This document shows, in pieces, positions 18,294 through 27,190 of a DNA stretch of 64,000 bases (the first letter of the stretch is position 1; each line of letters starts with the position of its first letter). Position numbers and translations under genes: made by a program. The stretch spans positions 186,001-250,000 of the forward strand of contig NZ_JBHULI010000024.1 of NCBI RefSeq assembly GCF_042684365.1. Reading direction: 5' to 3'. Under the pieces are notes generated by a model that was not told the origin of the DNA, did no database searches, and saw only the letters and a program-made list of their open reading frames with translations. Source of the stretch: Gracilimonas halophila (lineage in GTDB: Bacteria > Bacteroidota > Rhodothermia > Balneolales > Balneolaceae).

Positions 18294-21224
18294 TTAAAAA
18301 GGAATAACCGTTTTGATCCTGTAATAAACTTCCTGATCTCTTTCCGTAAATAATTCTTTAACCGGTTGGGCAAACCCAATACTGTGAACAAAATCTATTC
18401 CAAAAAGGAATATTCTATTTTTGATCTCAGCACCTGTCCCCCATCTTTTAATGGTACCTGTTTCTGAAGATTCAGAGACTCCATCGGCAACAATCCCCGC
18501 ATCAGTAAACAAAGCAAAAGTAGTGCTGCCTAAACTTAACACTCCCAATATTTCAGTCTGAAGAGATGGTAAAAACGGGATCCGGTATTCAATACTTCCA
18601 AATGCGGACCTGCTGCCGGTTACAAAGTCCCGATATCCCCTAACCCGCTCATTATCTCCAAAAAATTGTAGCGGAACTTCTTCCAGGAGATTAACACCTA
18701 TATTTTCATAACGTGAAAAGCCTATATAGTTCTGCGGCAGATTGTTACCCCATTTAGACTGAAGCCTCCCTTGAATATATATTCGATGCATTCCTATAAA
18801 AGGAAGTATAGTGAAAGCATTTAGGTCTGCAGTTAAAAAACTTCTCTCTGAACCCAGAATATCCTCTGATCCGTTTAATTTCACCTTTATCCCGGACCCG
18901 TCCAGAGGGTGAATTTGATTATCTCCCCAGGGTCTTTGTTTTTTGACCATAAAACCGAGCTCAAGATCAGTGATGGTTGCCGATTCCGGAATTGGAAGAA
19001 GTGGTTGTCCTGAAAACTTATCAATATCTATTGGCCGGGTCTTATAATGACGAATCCGTGCCGAAAATGAGCTGTTTTGATAAGAGCCGGAAAGTATATC
19101 CAGTGGCCACTCCATCTTAATATCCCCTCCGGTGTACTCTTCGATCAGGAATTTATCCCCATAAAATTGGCCGTTTTCCGGGATCCTGTATAAGTTGAAA
19201 TAAATAGATGGATAAAGCTGATTATTCAGATAGGAAATTGCTCCATATGATTGGGAAACTGGATCGGGAGCAGATACCCATCCTCCTGCTACAAATGTAT
19301 GTTTTCCTAAAGGCTCGGTCCAGTTGGTAGTAGCAAAGACTCCCCAATCATCTTTCCCGTCATAATATGGGAATCCGAATGAAGTAACATGAGTGAGGTT
19401 TCTGAGTGATGAATAGCTATAATTGTTAATAATCAGACTTTGATCAGCTTTGATCTTTGAATCAAGAAATGAAGGAGGGGTTTTATTACGCCAGGTTGAG
19501 TATTGCTTTGGTAATTCAACCTCACTTTCCCTGATACTGCGATCTGCAGAAACAAAATAAAGCTGATCTCTTCTTCTTGATTCTGAAGCACCTATCAGCA
19601 GGTGTTCGTATCCGGTAGAATCATGGTCTGAGGTCCAGCCAAATACCTCAGCCCCAGTAAAAACTTGAGTAAACCTTTTTTCCGATCCTGATTCAAGATC
19701 ATAAATAAACACATTGGGAACTTCATCCCGTAATGAAATGTAAGCCACCCTATTTCCATCAGGACTAACCACGGGCTCCCTGTTGTCAACATCTCCGGTT
19801 TCAAGAATTTCTTCATTCCCGGTTTCCCTGTTGATCATTACAAGATCTCTATTTCCTGTTTCATCAAACCGATGTACTAGCCAACTGTCATACCGATCTA
19901 TCCATACAGTCCATAGTAGCTGAATATCATCACTGTAATTCGTGATTCTTTTCTCATCACCTGTTTCTAAATTCAATGTAAACAGATTACCTGTTCCATT
20001 TTCATTTACGATATAGGAAATCTCGTTTTCACTGGGGCCAAATACCGGAAACTTAGCTCTTCGGCTATGGGTGACCTGTTGTTCTCTTTCAGTTTTGAGG
20101 TTATATATAAAAACATCATTCAAAAGTGATGAATGCTTCCCCCTCATCGTTCTGGAGTAAATAAGCTTGCTGTTGTCACTGCTCCAGGAAAGATCTTCAT
20201 TGATCCCCCCTTCTCCTGCCAAGGTTGAATTTTGAGTAGAATCATTTTGAACAATATAAAGTCTTCTTACAGGCCTTTTCATAGATGGGAAACCAAGCAC
20301 TGCTACCAAACTGTCATTAGGACTAATAGCTGCATCGAAGTAGAAACTGCCCGGGAAATTCAATGGATCTCCTTTCAACGAATCTACCCTTTCCATTTGC
20401 GAGGCTACGGTATTATAATAGACATTGGTATGCTTCCGCCAGTCGTCATAGAATGAGGAATAGCCACCTTTTATCACTTCAGAAAAAGCTGCATCAAAAT
20501 CATGATAAGTGAAAAGCCCCCATAGCTTTTCCCTTTGTTGAAGCAGATTCACTAAAGTGCTGTCCCCATATTTCTCTGTGAAATAGCGAAGCTGAGAATT
20601 TCCGAGAGCATATCTCAATCTTCCATCTTCCAAAGCCTGACCTGAATAATAATTCATGTCATCATCAAATACGGCTTTGCGTAACCACCGATCTCCACGT
20701 TGGGAATCCCAGTATTCTGTTTGATACTGGGCCAGGCCTTCAGTCCAGAAACTTGGTAAAGGATTGGCAAAGGTATATTGAAAAAGACCCATTGGTGAAC
20801 GTACTGCCTCAAAATGAAAGATATGTGCCAGTTCATGAGCTACTACTTTTCTAAGCCATTTTTCACTCCCTGTCCAGATCTCACTATAATCATTCAGATT
20901 TACCCAGATATCCGTAAATGCTTTATTGAAGGGTACTGCAAAACCGTTATTTACCTCATCCTCATCTGATAGATAGATCCTGATCTTGTAATCAAACTCT
21001 ACATTAAGGTTTTGGGATAAAGATTCGTATGTGGCTTCAGCTATAGCGGCAGCTTTTGATTCGATACCGGATATCCGCTCAGGATACATGATCAAAAAGT
21101 GCTCTGTTTCAGCTACATGCCAATTCAATTCCGGGTGATTTCTCCCATTCGTAGAATTAAACCCCTGAGCAATTAACGCCGGTGAAACTAAAATTAAAAG
21201 AAGACTAAGTAACGACTTTTGCAT
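18294..21224 (-). CDS. Large surface protein: gluzincin-like protease, TolB-type propeller and D15 barrel
   Basis: A 976-residue exported protein (signal peptide ending near LIAQ at 20). Residues about 35-250 resemble a peptidase MA (gluzincin) domain with HELAH at 130-134 and a downstream Glu162 in WTEGLAQY as likely third zinc ligand. Residues about 290-600 form TolB/WD40-like blades (repeated SPDGNRVAYIS-type motifs). The C-terminal 330 residues resemble an Omp85/D15 barrel with NERVRGYRDF and a terminal Phe. It is probably an outer-membrane-anchored protease facing the surface or periplasm; the substrate is unknown. Confidence 0.75.
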   Translation of the reverse strand: MQKSLLSLLLILVSPALIAQGFNSTNGRNHPELNWHVAETEHFLIMYPERISGIESKAAAIAEATYESLSQNLNVEFDYKIRIYLSDEDEVNNGFAVPFNKAFTDIWVNLNDYSEIWTGSEKWLRKVVAHELAHIFHFEAVRSPMGLFQYTFANPLPSFWTEGLAQYQTEYWDSQRGDRWLRKAVFDDDMNYYSGQALEDGRLRYALGNSQLRYFTEKYGDSTLVNLLQQREKLWGLFTYHDFDAAFSEVIKGGYSSFYDDWRKHTNVYYNTVASQMERVDSLKGDPLNFPGSFYFDAAISPNDSLVAVLGFPSMKRPVRRLYIVQNDSTQNSTLAGEGGINEDLSWSSDNSKLIYSRTMRGKHSSLLNDVFIYNLKTEREQQVTHSRRAKFPVFGPSENEISYIVNENGTGNLFTLNLETGDEKRITNYSDDIQLLWTVWIDRYDSWLVHRFDETGNRDLVMINRETGNEEILETGDVDNREPVVSPDGNRVAYISLRDEVPNVFIYDLESGSEKRFTQVFTGAEVFGWTSDHDSTGYEHLLIGASESRRRDQLYFVSADRSIRESEVELPKQYSTWRNKTPPSFLDSKIKADQSLIINNYSYSSLRNLTHVTSFGFPYYDGKDDWGVFATTNWTEPLGKHTFVAGGWVSAPDPVSQSYGAISYLNNQLYPSIYFNLYRIPENGQFYGDKFLIEEYTGGDIKMEWPLDILSGSYQNSSFSARIRHYKTRPIDIDKFSGQPLLPIPESATITDLELGFMVKKQRPWGDNQIHPLDGSGIKVKLNGSEDILGSERSFLTADLNAFTILPFIGMHRIYIQGRLQSKWGNNLPQNYIGFSRYENIGVNLLEEVPLQFFGDNERVRGYRDFVTGSRSAFGSIEYRIPFLPSLQTEILGVLSLGSTTFALFTDAGIVADGVSESSETGTIKRWGTGAEIKNRIFLFGIDFVHSIGFAQPVKELFTERDQEVYYRIKTVIPF

Positions 21225-21263
21225 AAGATTCCATTTAAGACTTGATTGATGGGCTACGTCAGA

Positions 21264-23285
21264 TTACCCCGGGAGTTGCTTTTGGTCTCCTTCATCAAGT
21301 TGTTGTTGCTGTTCTTCTTCAATAAGTTTCCATTCTTCTACCAGCTCTTCATTCATTTCCGTAATAAATCTGGAAGGCTGTGTAAAATAATCGCCGTAGG
21401 CTGACTGGGCAAGTACCGGATAACTAAAGTAGAGCATTTCTTCAGCCCTTGTTGCAGCTACGTATAAAAGCCTGAGTTCCTCATCCAGTTGTTCCTCATC
21501 TTCTACTGAATAAGCTGATGGAATGATACCATCCAGACATTGAATAATGAATACATGTTTCCACTCCAGTCCTTTTGCAGAATGTATGGTGCTAAGGATC
21601 AGTGGGGCTTCTTCTTTGGTCTTCTGCTCGGTATCTACAGCAGTTGCAGTGATGGGATCCAGGGCCAGTTCCTCTAGCATTTTTGGAAGGGATAAAAAGC
21701 TTTCTGAAACATTAACAAAAGCTTCTAAGTCTTTAAGCCGCTTTGGATAATCGTCATACCTGTCTTTACAGAAATCCCGATAATAATTCACGATCAATTC
21801 GATTACCTTTGATACTGACCGGTCATTTTCTTTGATATCAACCAAAAGTTTGCTGAGTTCTTTTAGCTGATCGATATAGGATTTACTGGTAGTGTCAGAC
21901 AGGTCCAATTGGTAGGGATTCTTTGCGAGCTGTATCCATTCAAACAGATCCTGAGCAGTCTTAGGGCCTATACCATCCAAAAGCATCAACACCCGATTCC
22001 ATGCAATAGTATCCATTGGGTTGACCAGAACCCTGACATGCGCCAATACATCTTTAATATGAGCCGCTTCTGTAAACTTTTGTCCTCCGTATTTTACGAA
22101 AGGAATATTCTTTCTATTCAACTCCACTTCCAGATCAAAAGAATCACGACCGTTACGGAAAAGTACGGCCATCTCATTCAGCTCCTTCCCCTGCTCCCTA
22201 AGCTGCAATAAAGCTTGTGTGATAAACCGACTCTGATCATGCTCACTGGAAGATTGTACCAGGGCGGGTAGTTCACCTTCCTTATTATTGGAGTACAGCT
22301 CCTTATCAAATTTGAAATTGGCTTGTTTAAGTAAATTATTAGCTACCTGAAGGATCTGAGGGGTAGATCTATAGTTCTCTTCCAGTTTGATCAGTTTAGT
22401 GCCTTTGAAGCGTTCAGGGAAATCCATGATGTTCTGATGATCTGCCCCGCGAAAGGAATAAATACTTTGAGCATCATCACCAACGGCCATGATATTCCCG
22501 TGCACGCTGGAAAACAACTCCGTCAGCTCTGCCTGAAGCTTATTGGTATCCTGAAACTCATCTACCATCACATATTCATTCCGAGAAGCAATTTTGATAC
22601 GGATATCATCATTTTTAGCCAACAGATCTCTTGTGTTGATCAACAGGTCATCAAAATCCATGACAAAATTCTTCTCTTTATACTCCTGATATGCTTCTGC
22701 GACCTGTATGATCTTTTCCTCCTGCTCCAGGAACTGAGGATATTCCTCCAATAAAACGATCCTAAGATCCAGATGTTTATTCTTTGAAGTGCTGATCATA
22801 TTCAGCAGAGTATTTTTATTCGGGAACCGCTTTTTCTTTTTATGAAGGTTGAGCTGAGTTCGTACAAATTGAATAACCTCCAAAGCATCCGCTGTATCAA
22901 TGATCGTGAAATTAGATGGATAACCGATGGCATCCGAATAGCGATGAAGCAGCATACTGCAATAGAAATGAAAGGTACCGCCCTGAACTTGCTTACATCG
23001 CTCATCGAGAATATTACTTGCACGACGAAGCATTTCCTTAGCAGCTCTTCGTGTAAAGGTAAGCAACAAGATATTGGAAGGATTGATACCACTTTCAACC
23101 AAACGGGCCACTCGGTGGACTAAGGTACGAGTTTTTCCGGTTCCGGCCCCTGCCACTACTAAAGCCGGACCTTTTTCATGAAAAACAGCATCCATCTGCT
23201 GCTGATTTAAAAGTTCAGCATACGGAATCGAATAGTCTTCGGGGCGTTTGCGAGGCTCTTCCTTCTGTAGAACAAATTTCTTCAT
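21264..23285 (-). CDS. UvrD/PcrA/Rep-family ATP-dependent DNA helicase
   Basis: A 673-residue superfamily 1A helicase. Walker A is GAGTGKT (46-52), motif Ia is LLTFTRRAAKEM, motif II is VDEFQDTN (241-248), motif III is GDDAQSIYSFRGA, motif V is STIHSAKGLEW, and motif VI is LYVAATRAEE. These unwind 3'-5' during repair or replication restart. The C-terminal tail (EEEQQQQLDEGDQKQLPG) is low-complexity and shorter than in UvrD. It lies 48 bases downstream of the SDR gene. Confidence 0.93.
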   Translation of the reverse strand: MKKFVLQKEEPRKRPEDYSIPYAELLNQQQMDAVFHEKGPALVVAGAGTGKTRTLVHRVARLVESGINPSNILLLTFTRRAAKEMLRRASNILDERCKQVQGGTFHFYCSMLLHRYSDAIGYPSNFTIIDTADALEVIQFVRTQLNLHKKKKRFPNKNTLLNMISTSKNKHLDLRIVLLEEYPQFLEQEEKIIQVAEAYQEYKEKNFVMDFDDLLINTRDLLAKNDDIRIKIASRNEYVMVDEFQDTNKLQAELTELFSSVHGNIMAVGDDAQSIYSFRGADHQNIMDFPERFKGTKLIKLEENYRSTPQILQVANNLLKQANFKFDKELYSNNKEGELPALVQSSSEHDQSRFITQALLQLREQGKELNEMAVLFRNGRDSFDLEVELNRKNIPFVKYGGQKFTEAAHIKDVLAHVRVLVNPMDTIAWNRVLMLLDGIGPKTAQDLFEWIQLAKNPYQLDLSDTTSKSYIDQLKELSKLLVDIKENDRSVSKVIELIVNYYRDFCKDRYDDYPKRLKDLEAFVNVSESFLSLPKMLEELALDPITATAVDTEQKTKEEAPLILSTIHSAKGLEWKHVFIIQCLDGIIPSAYSVEDEEQLDEELRLLYVAATRAEEMLYFSYPVLAQSAYGDYFTQPSRFITEMNEELVEEWKLIEEEQQQQLDEGDQKQLPG

Positions 23286-23333
23286 ACCTCAAGATAGCAA
23301 ACTGACTGAGTATGTAAAAATTATGTATAGAAT

Positions 23334-24056
23334 TTAGATCAGATAAGACCCGGAATTCACATGAAAAGTTTGTCCGGTAGCATGCGTTAGTTTCCCTTCT
23401 GCCAACAGACCCACAATATTAGCTATCTGCTCAGGCGGTGCAATGGAATCCAACGCCAGGTCTTTAGTCAGGTAGTCTTCACCATACACTTCGATGGAAC
23501 CCTGAGCCATATCCGTATCCACAAAGCCCGGGGCTATGGTATAGGCGGTGATCCCGTGCTTTCCAAAACTGCGGGCAATACTCTTAGTGAAGGCGACCAT
23601 CCCTCCTTTACTGGCGGCGTAGCTGGCATATTCGCCCGTATCTCCGCGATATCCGGCCCGGGATGAAATATTGATCAGCCTCCCTTCTATTCCTGCTTTG
23701 GTCCAGGCATTCAGTGCCCATTTCGTGATCAATGCCGATGAACGCAGGTTCACTTGCAGGGTCTTATCCCAATTCTCGAGCCATTCTTCGTCAGAGATAT
23801 CAAATTGTGCCTCAGCAAACATCCCGGCGTTGTTGATCAGAACCTCCGGGATCTCATTTTCCTGAAAGACTTCCTTAAGCTTTCCCACGTCTTCCTTTAC
23901 CGCAAGATCACATTTAATGTGGCGGTAGCTTTGGTTATTGGGAAATGGTGTATTGGTTGAACGGGAAGTGCCAATAACCAAATAACCATTTTCTAATAAC
24001 TGTTCTGCAATGGATTCTCCTATTCCGCGAGAGGTGCCCGTGACTAATAATTTCAT
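23334..24056 (-). CDS. Short-chain dehydrogenase/reductase
   Basis: A 240-residue Rossmann-fold NAD(P)-dependent oxidoreductase. The cofactor loop TGTSRGIGES, the NNAG motif (75-78), catalytic Ser131/132 in NISSRAGY, Tyr146 and Lys150 (YAASK) are all present. FabG-like SDRs reduce 3-oxoacyl chains or sugars, but the substrate cannot be read from the sequence. The Arg at position 10 hints at NADP(H) preference. Confidence 0.9.
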   Translation of the reverse strand: MKLLVTGTSRGIGESIAEQLLENGYLVIGTSRSTNTPFPNNQSYRHIKCDLAVKEDVGKLKEVFQENEIPEVLINNAGMFAEAQFDISDEEWLENWDKTLQVNLRSSALITKWALNAWTKAGIEGRLINISSRAGYRGDTGEYASYAASKGGMVAFTKSIARSFGKHGITAYTIAPGFVDTDMAQGSIEVYGEDYLTKDLALDSIAPPEQIANIVGLLAEGKLTHATGQTFHVNSGSYLI

Positions 24057-24135
24057 GTTGCAATATTGATTGTCATTCTGATTAATGGATGGGCTAAGAT
24101 AAACTAATCAGTGTAATCAAAGAAACATGTGATTC

Positions 24136-24645
24136 TTACCTTCTCCAAACAGGCACATTCGAGCAAGCTTCCCCGTACATAATCTTCTTAGCTGTACCCA
24201 TTAACTTATTGGTAGCCAGAATGTAAATGGAATCAGGGACGTGTACTTTTCCACATCCTTTCAGGAGTACAAATTTGTCTTCATATTGATCCCAGTCGTA
24301 TTCCTCAAGCTTACGTTGGTAGAGTTGGTGCAGAAAAGCTTCTTTCTTCCCAAGGAAAACTTCGTTGGCAAATGGACCGGCATAAGAGGTGATCAACATC
24401 CAGGCCCAGGGAGCAATGATGGCATCGGTGCTACAATACACGCATAAGTTTTTTCCTTCGTATTGCGACCAGTCAAATTCTTTCAGCTGTTCCCTGAAAT
24501 CCTTTTCCTTTAACAACATTTCCTGAAACAAGAACTGTTTGATATCCAGCTCTTCCAGGGGTGTTGGGTCATGAAACTTTTGCAAGTCAATCGTAACCAA
24601 CTTCTTGTTTTGCTGAACCTTATTTACGATTACTTCTTCTGACAT
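24136..24645 (-). CDS. DUF2480 family protein
   Basis: A 169-residue protein of the Bacteroidota-type DUF2480 family. It has an N-terminal VNKVQQNKKLVTIDLQKF and a cysteine-containing core (NLCVYCSTDAIIAPWAWML). It is downstream of sufA and repeatedly found near Fe-S assembly genes in this group, which suggests a link to cluster assembly; that is inference. An AT-rich hairpin separates it from sufA. No catalytic residues are recognised. Confidence 0.82.
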   Translation of the reverse strand: MSEEVIVNKVQQNKKLVTIDLQKFHDPTPLEELDIKQFLFQEMLLKEKDFREQLKEFDWSQYEGKNLCVYCSTDAIIAPWAWMLITSYAGPFANEVFLGKKEAFLHQLYQRKLEEYDWDQYEDKFVLLKGCGKVHVPDSIYILATNKLMGTAKKIMYGEACSNVPVWRR

Positions 24646-24654
24646 GGGGAAATG

Positions 24655-24726
24655 TTTAATTTTAAATGCTAAATATTAAATATGGTGCCACATTTAACAT
24701 TTAGCATTCAACATTTAAAATTAAAT
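24655..24726. repeat. AT-rich imperfect inverted repeat
   Basis: The left arm (24655-24684, containing TTTTAAATGCTAAATATTAAAT) pairs with the right arm (24691-24726, containing ATTTAACATTTAGCATT and ATTTAAAATTAAA). The left arm has lost a 7-base TTGAATG unit relative to the right. The loop is about 6 bases. It lies just 3' of sufA and in the leader of the DUF2480 gene. It could be a processing site or weak terminator, or a decayed dispersed repeat; no poly-T end is evident. Confidence 0.6.
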
Positions 24727-25071
24727 CGAAAATGATTCGCCACAGGAACACGTCCTAGTAGCATTGGGGTTTTTGAAGTGGAATCCCTGTCCATTCAAGC
24801 CTTCGGTGTAATCCAGCTCGGTTCCGGCCAGATAGAGAAAGCTTCTCATATCTACCAATACCTTGAGTCCTTCTACATCGAAAATTTTATCGTTCTCTTC
24901 AGGCTGGACATCAGAATTGAATTCAAGGTCATAAGTCAGACCTGAACATCCTCCGCTCACCACTCCTACGCGCAAAAATGCGTCGTCAGGGACATTCTGT
25001 TCCTTGCGAATCAAATTGATGCGTTCGGAAGCTCGTTCTGTGATGGAAAGTTCTTCGATAATACTTCTCAC
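24721..25071 (-). CDS. sufA: A-type Fe-S carrier (SufA/IscA/ErpA-like)
   Basis: A 116-residue HesB-fold protein that carries nascent Fe-S clusters to apoproteins. The three conserved cysteines are Cys42 (SGGCSG), Cys108 and Cys110 (TCSCG). Length is usual. It is the sixth gene of the suf unit on the minus strand, after nfu with a 6-base gap. Whether it serves as SufA or ErpA cannot be separated by sequence. Confidence 0.92.
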   Translation of the reverse strand: MRSIIEELSITERASERINLIRKEQNVPDDAFLRVGVVSGGCSGLTYDLEFNSDVQPEENDKIFDVEGLKVLVDMRSFLYLAGTELDYTEGLNGQGFHFKNPNATRTCSCGESFSI

Positions 25072-25077
25072 TAAGAG

Positions 25078-25629
25078 TTAAACAGAAACTACTTGAATTT
25101 CGGGATCAATACGCTTGACCATACTTTCGATGGCGTACAGCGTTCCGGTTGTAGCTGTTGGGCATGTTCCGCAAGCGCCCTGATAGTGAACTTTAAGCCT
25201 GTTGGACTCAAGCCCAAGTACTTTCAATCCACCGCCATCAGCAAGCAGGTACGGACGAACTTGCTCATCCAGCATCCGCGTGATCTCCTTCAAGCGAGGA
25301 TCATCAGAACCCTGCACTTCTTTACTCATATGGACATCGGTGTCGTCCTCTTCATGAGTTGCAGCTTCAGCTTCTCGAATTGGAGGAGCCAATTTGCGGA
25401 GTAATTCGGACCAAACAGCTTTTCCATCCTGCGTAACAGTAATATATTTGTCTACATAATAGACGTTGATCACGTTATCGACAGCAAATAAAGCGGATGC
25501 AAGTTCATCGCCTTCAGCTTCAGCTGCATTCTCAAAAGAACGGGTAGTTCCATTCGTCAGCGGTTCGGCCAATACAAAGCGCATTGCATCGGGATTTGGT
25601 GTGCGTTCTATTTCTTTAATTTTAGCCAT
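25078..25629 (-). CDS. NifU-family Fe-S scaffold (Nfu)
   Basis: A 183-residue two-domain protein: an N-terminal Nfu-N domain (ERTPNPDAMRFVL at 8-20) and a C-terminal NifU domain with CGTC (Cys153 and Cys156), which holds a labile [4Fe-4S] cluster between two subunits. A charged linker (THEEDDTDVHMSK) separates them. It delivers clusters to targets such as aconitase or radical-SAM enzymes. It lies 18 bases after sufS, consistent with the suf operon. Confidence 0.93.
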   Translation of the reverse strand: MAKIKEIERTPNPDAMRFVLAEPLTNGTTRSFENAAEAEGDELASALFAVDNVINVYYVDKYITVTQDGKAVWSELLRKLAPPIREAEAATHEEDDTDVHMSKEVQGSDDPRLKEITRMLDEQVRPYLLADGGGLKVLGLESNRLKVHYQGACGTCPTATTGTLYAIESMVKRIDPEIQVVSV

Positions 25630-25647
25630 ATCAGTTCTCTTTTGTTG

Positions 25648-26895
25648 TCAAAAAAATTCTTGTACGTATTTAATTCCATCTGCAAGCCGATCAATATCTT
25701 CTTCGTTATTATAAAAAGAAATGGAAGCTCGTGCTGTCCCCGGGATTTCAAAATGATCCATGATAGGTTGTGCACAATGATGCCCGGTTCTAACTGCAAT
25801 ACCTCTTTGGTCCAGAATAGTACCGGCATCAGCAGGGTGAATTCCCTCCAGTAAAAACGAAATGACCGATGCTTTGTTTTCTGCCGTTCCGATGATCTTC
25901 AATCCTTCGATCTCGTTTAATTTTGCAGTGGCATATTCCAGTAACTCATGCTCGCGGGTTGAGATATTTTCCATTCCAACTTCGTTCAGGAAGTCAATGG
26001 TCTCAGCAAAACCGACTCCGGCCGCGATAGGCGGAGTTCCGGCTTCAAATTTATGGGGAAGGTCGTTCCAGGTGGTCTTCTCAAAGGTCACCTTGTCGAT
26101 CATATCCCCTCCTCCTCTGTACGGAGGCATTTCTTCCAGTAATTCTTTTTTACCGTAGAGAATTCCGAATCCTGTTGGCCCGCACATTTTGTGAGCGGAA
26201 AAAGCATAGAAATCAGCATTCAGTTTCTGTACATCGACTTTAGCATGTGGAACTGCCTGTGCTCCGTCTATCAACACCGGAATATCTTTGGCGTGAGCTG
26301 CTTCAATGATCTCTTCCACCGGGTTGATTGTGCCAAGCGCGTTGGAAACATGAACTACGGCCACCATTTTGGTGCGTTCCGAAAGAAGTTTATGGTATTC
26401 ATCCATCATCAACTCACCGGATTCAGTCATCGGAATGACCTTGATCTTAGCTCCCGTTTCCTCGGCAATCATTTGCCAGGGCACGATGTTGGCATGGTGT
26501 TCCATTTCGGAAAGAATGATCTCATCACCTTCACTGAAATGCTTACGGCCGTAACTTTGAGCTACCAAATTGATGGAGTCGGTGGTTCCGGTCGTATAAA
26601 TGATCTCTTCATTGTAACGAGCATTAATTAGCTCTTTTACTTTTTTGCGAGCTAACTCAAAAGCATCCGTTGCCTGTTGACTCAATGTATGAATGCCTCG
26701 ATGCACATTAGAATGTTCGTTGGAGTGATAGGCATTGATACGATCTATTACTCGCTGCGGCATTTGGCTTGAAGCCCCGTTATCCAGATACACCACCGGA
26801 TGCCCGTTTACTTCGCGTTGAAGTACGGGGAATTGACTGCGAATGGCTTCCCAGTCAATGGTAGTTTTGGTTTCTGTTTTCAGGGTTTCTTGCAT
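25648..26895 (-). CDS. sufS: Cysteine desulfurase SufS
   Basis: A 415-residue group II cysteine desulfurase that takes sulfur from cysteine to form a persulfide. The PLP lysine is Lys236 in AFSAHKMCGP and the catalytic Cys374 is in RTGHHCAQ. The ATG at 26895 (MQETLKTE) fits the family start, while an upstream extension to 26946 is spacer. It needs a sulfur acceptor such as SufE or SufU, which is not present in this operon. The gap upstream holds palindromic repeats. Confidence 0.96.
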   Translation of the reverse strand: MQETLKTETKTTIDWEAIRSQFPVLQREVNGHPVVYLDNGASSQMPQRVIDRINAYHSNEHSNVHRGIHTLSQQATDAFELARKKVKELINARYNEEIIYTTGTTDSINLVAQSYGRKHFSEGDEIILSEMEHHANIVPWQMIAEETGAKIKVIPMTESGELMMDEYHKLLSERTKMVAVVHVSNALGTINPVEEIIEAAHAKDIPVLIDGAQAVPHAKVDVQKLNADFYAFSAHKMCGPTGFGILYGKKELLEEMPPYRGGGDMIDKVTFEKTTWNDLPHKFEAGTPPIAAGVGFAETIDFLNEVGMENISTREHELLEYATAKLNEIEGLKIIGTAENKASVISFLLEGIHPADAGTILDQRGIAVRTGHHCAQPIMDHFEIPGTARASISFYNNEEDIDRLADGIKYVQEFF

Positions 26896-26945
26896 GATAA
26901 TAATATGTGAAAATTCGAGCTTGAAGTTTAATTCAGCTCTTAACA

Positions 26946-27010
26946 AGTCTCTCCTCGAGGAGAGATCATCAAATCAGTTGTTCCTGATTTGATGTGAGAG
27001 GTGTTGGTCG
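26946..27010 (+). repeat. Palindromic repeat element, plus-orientation copy, sufS-sufD gap
   Basis: Palindrome TCTCTCCTCGAGGAGAGA (26948-26965) is followed by a second hairpin, stem ATCAAATCAG/CTGATTTGAT (26968-26977 and 26984-26993) with loop TTGTTC, then a tail containing GGTGTTG. The same architecture, with a differently sequenced stem, occurs at 29459-29520. It points head-to-head with the inverted copy at 27030-27090, forming a BIME-like unit. Confidence 0.75.
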
Positions 27011-27029
27011 ATTCAAGCAACATTGCCCC

Positions 27030-27090
27030 AATCGACACCCTCCGTCAGACTTCACATTCGTTCAGTCCGGCACCTCCCTCAAGGGAGGAC
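27030..27090 (-). repeat. Palindromic repeat element, minus-orientation copy, sufS-sufD gap
   Basis: Read on the minus strand: near-palindrome CCTCCCTTGAGGGAGG (27073-27088), then hairpin GACT-GA-AC-GAAT-GT-GA-AGTC (27048-27067), then GAGGGTGTCGATT. The stem keeps paired GACT/AGTC and AC/GT around a tandem GA/GA mismatch and a GAAT loop. The counterpart at 29374-29424 keeps the mismatches and loop but has a different paired sequence, i.e. compensatory change. Confidence 0.75.
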
Positions 27091-27092
27091 TT

Positions 27093-27119
27093 TCGCTCCA
27101 ACGCAGAGCGTAGGAGCGA
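27093..27119. repeat. Hairpin with TCGCTCC/GGAGCGA arms
   Basis: TCGCTCC (27093-27099) pairs with GGAGCGA (27113-27119); inside are an A/A mismatch and ACGC/GCGT around an AGA loop. A related hairpin in the opposite sense lies at 27152-27179. Together they look like decayed members of the same palindromic repeat family. Confidence 0.65.
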
Positions 27120-27151
27120 GTATTTCTACAATAATTTATCTCACCCAGGCC

Positions 27152-27179
27152 TCGCTACGCACGCTCTGCGTCGTAGCGA
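27152..27179. repeat. Hairpin with TCGCTACG/CGTAGCGA arms
   Basis: TCGCTACG (27152-27159) pairs with CGTAGCGA (27172-27179), enclosing ACGC-TCT-GCGT. The TCT loop is the complement of the AGA loop in the 27093-27119 hairpin, so the two are inverted relatives with changed but still paired outer stems. It lies 11 bases past the sufD stop and could affect the 3' end of the sufBCD message. Confidence 0.65.
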
Positions 27180-27190
27180 ATTACGGGCAT

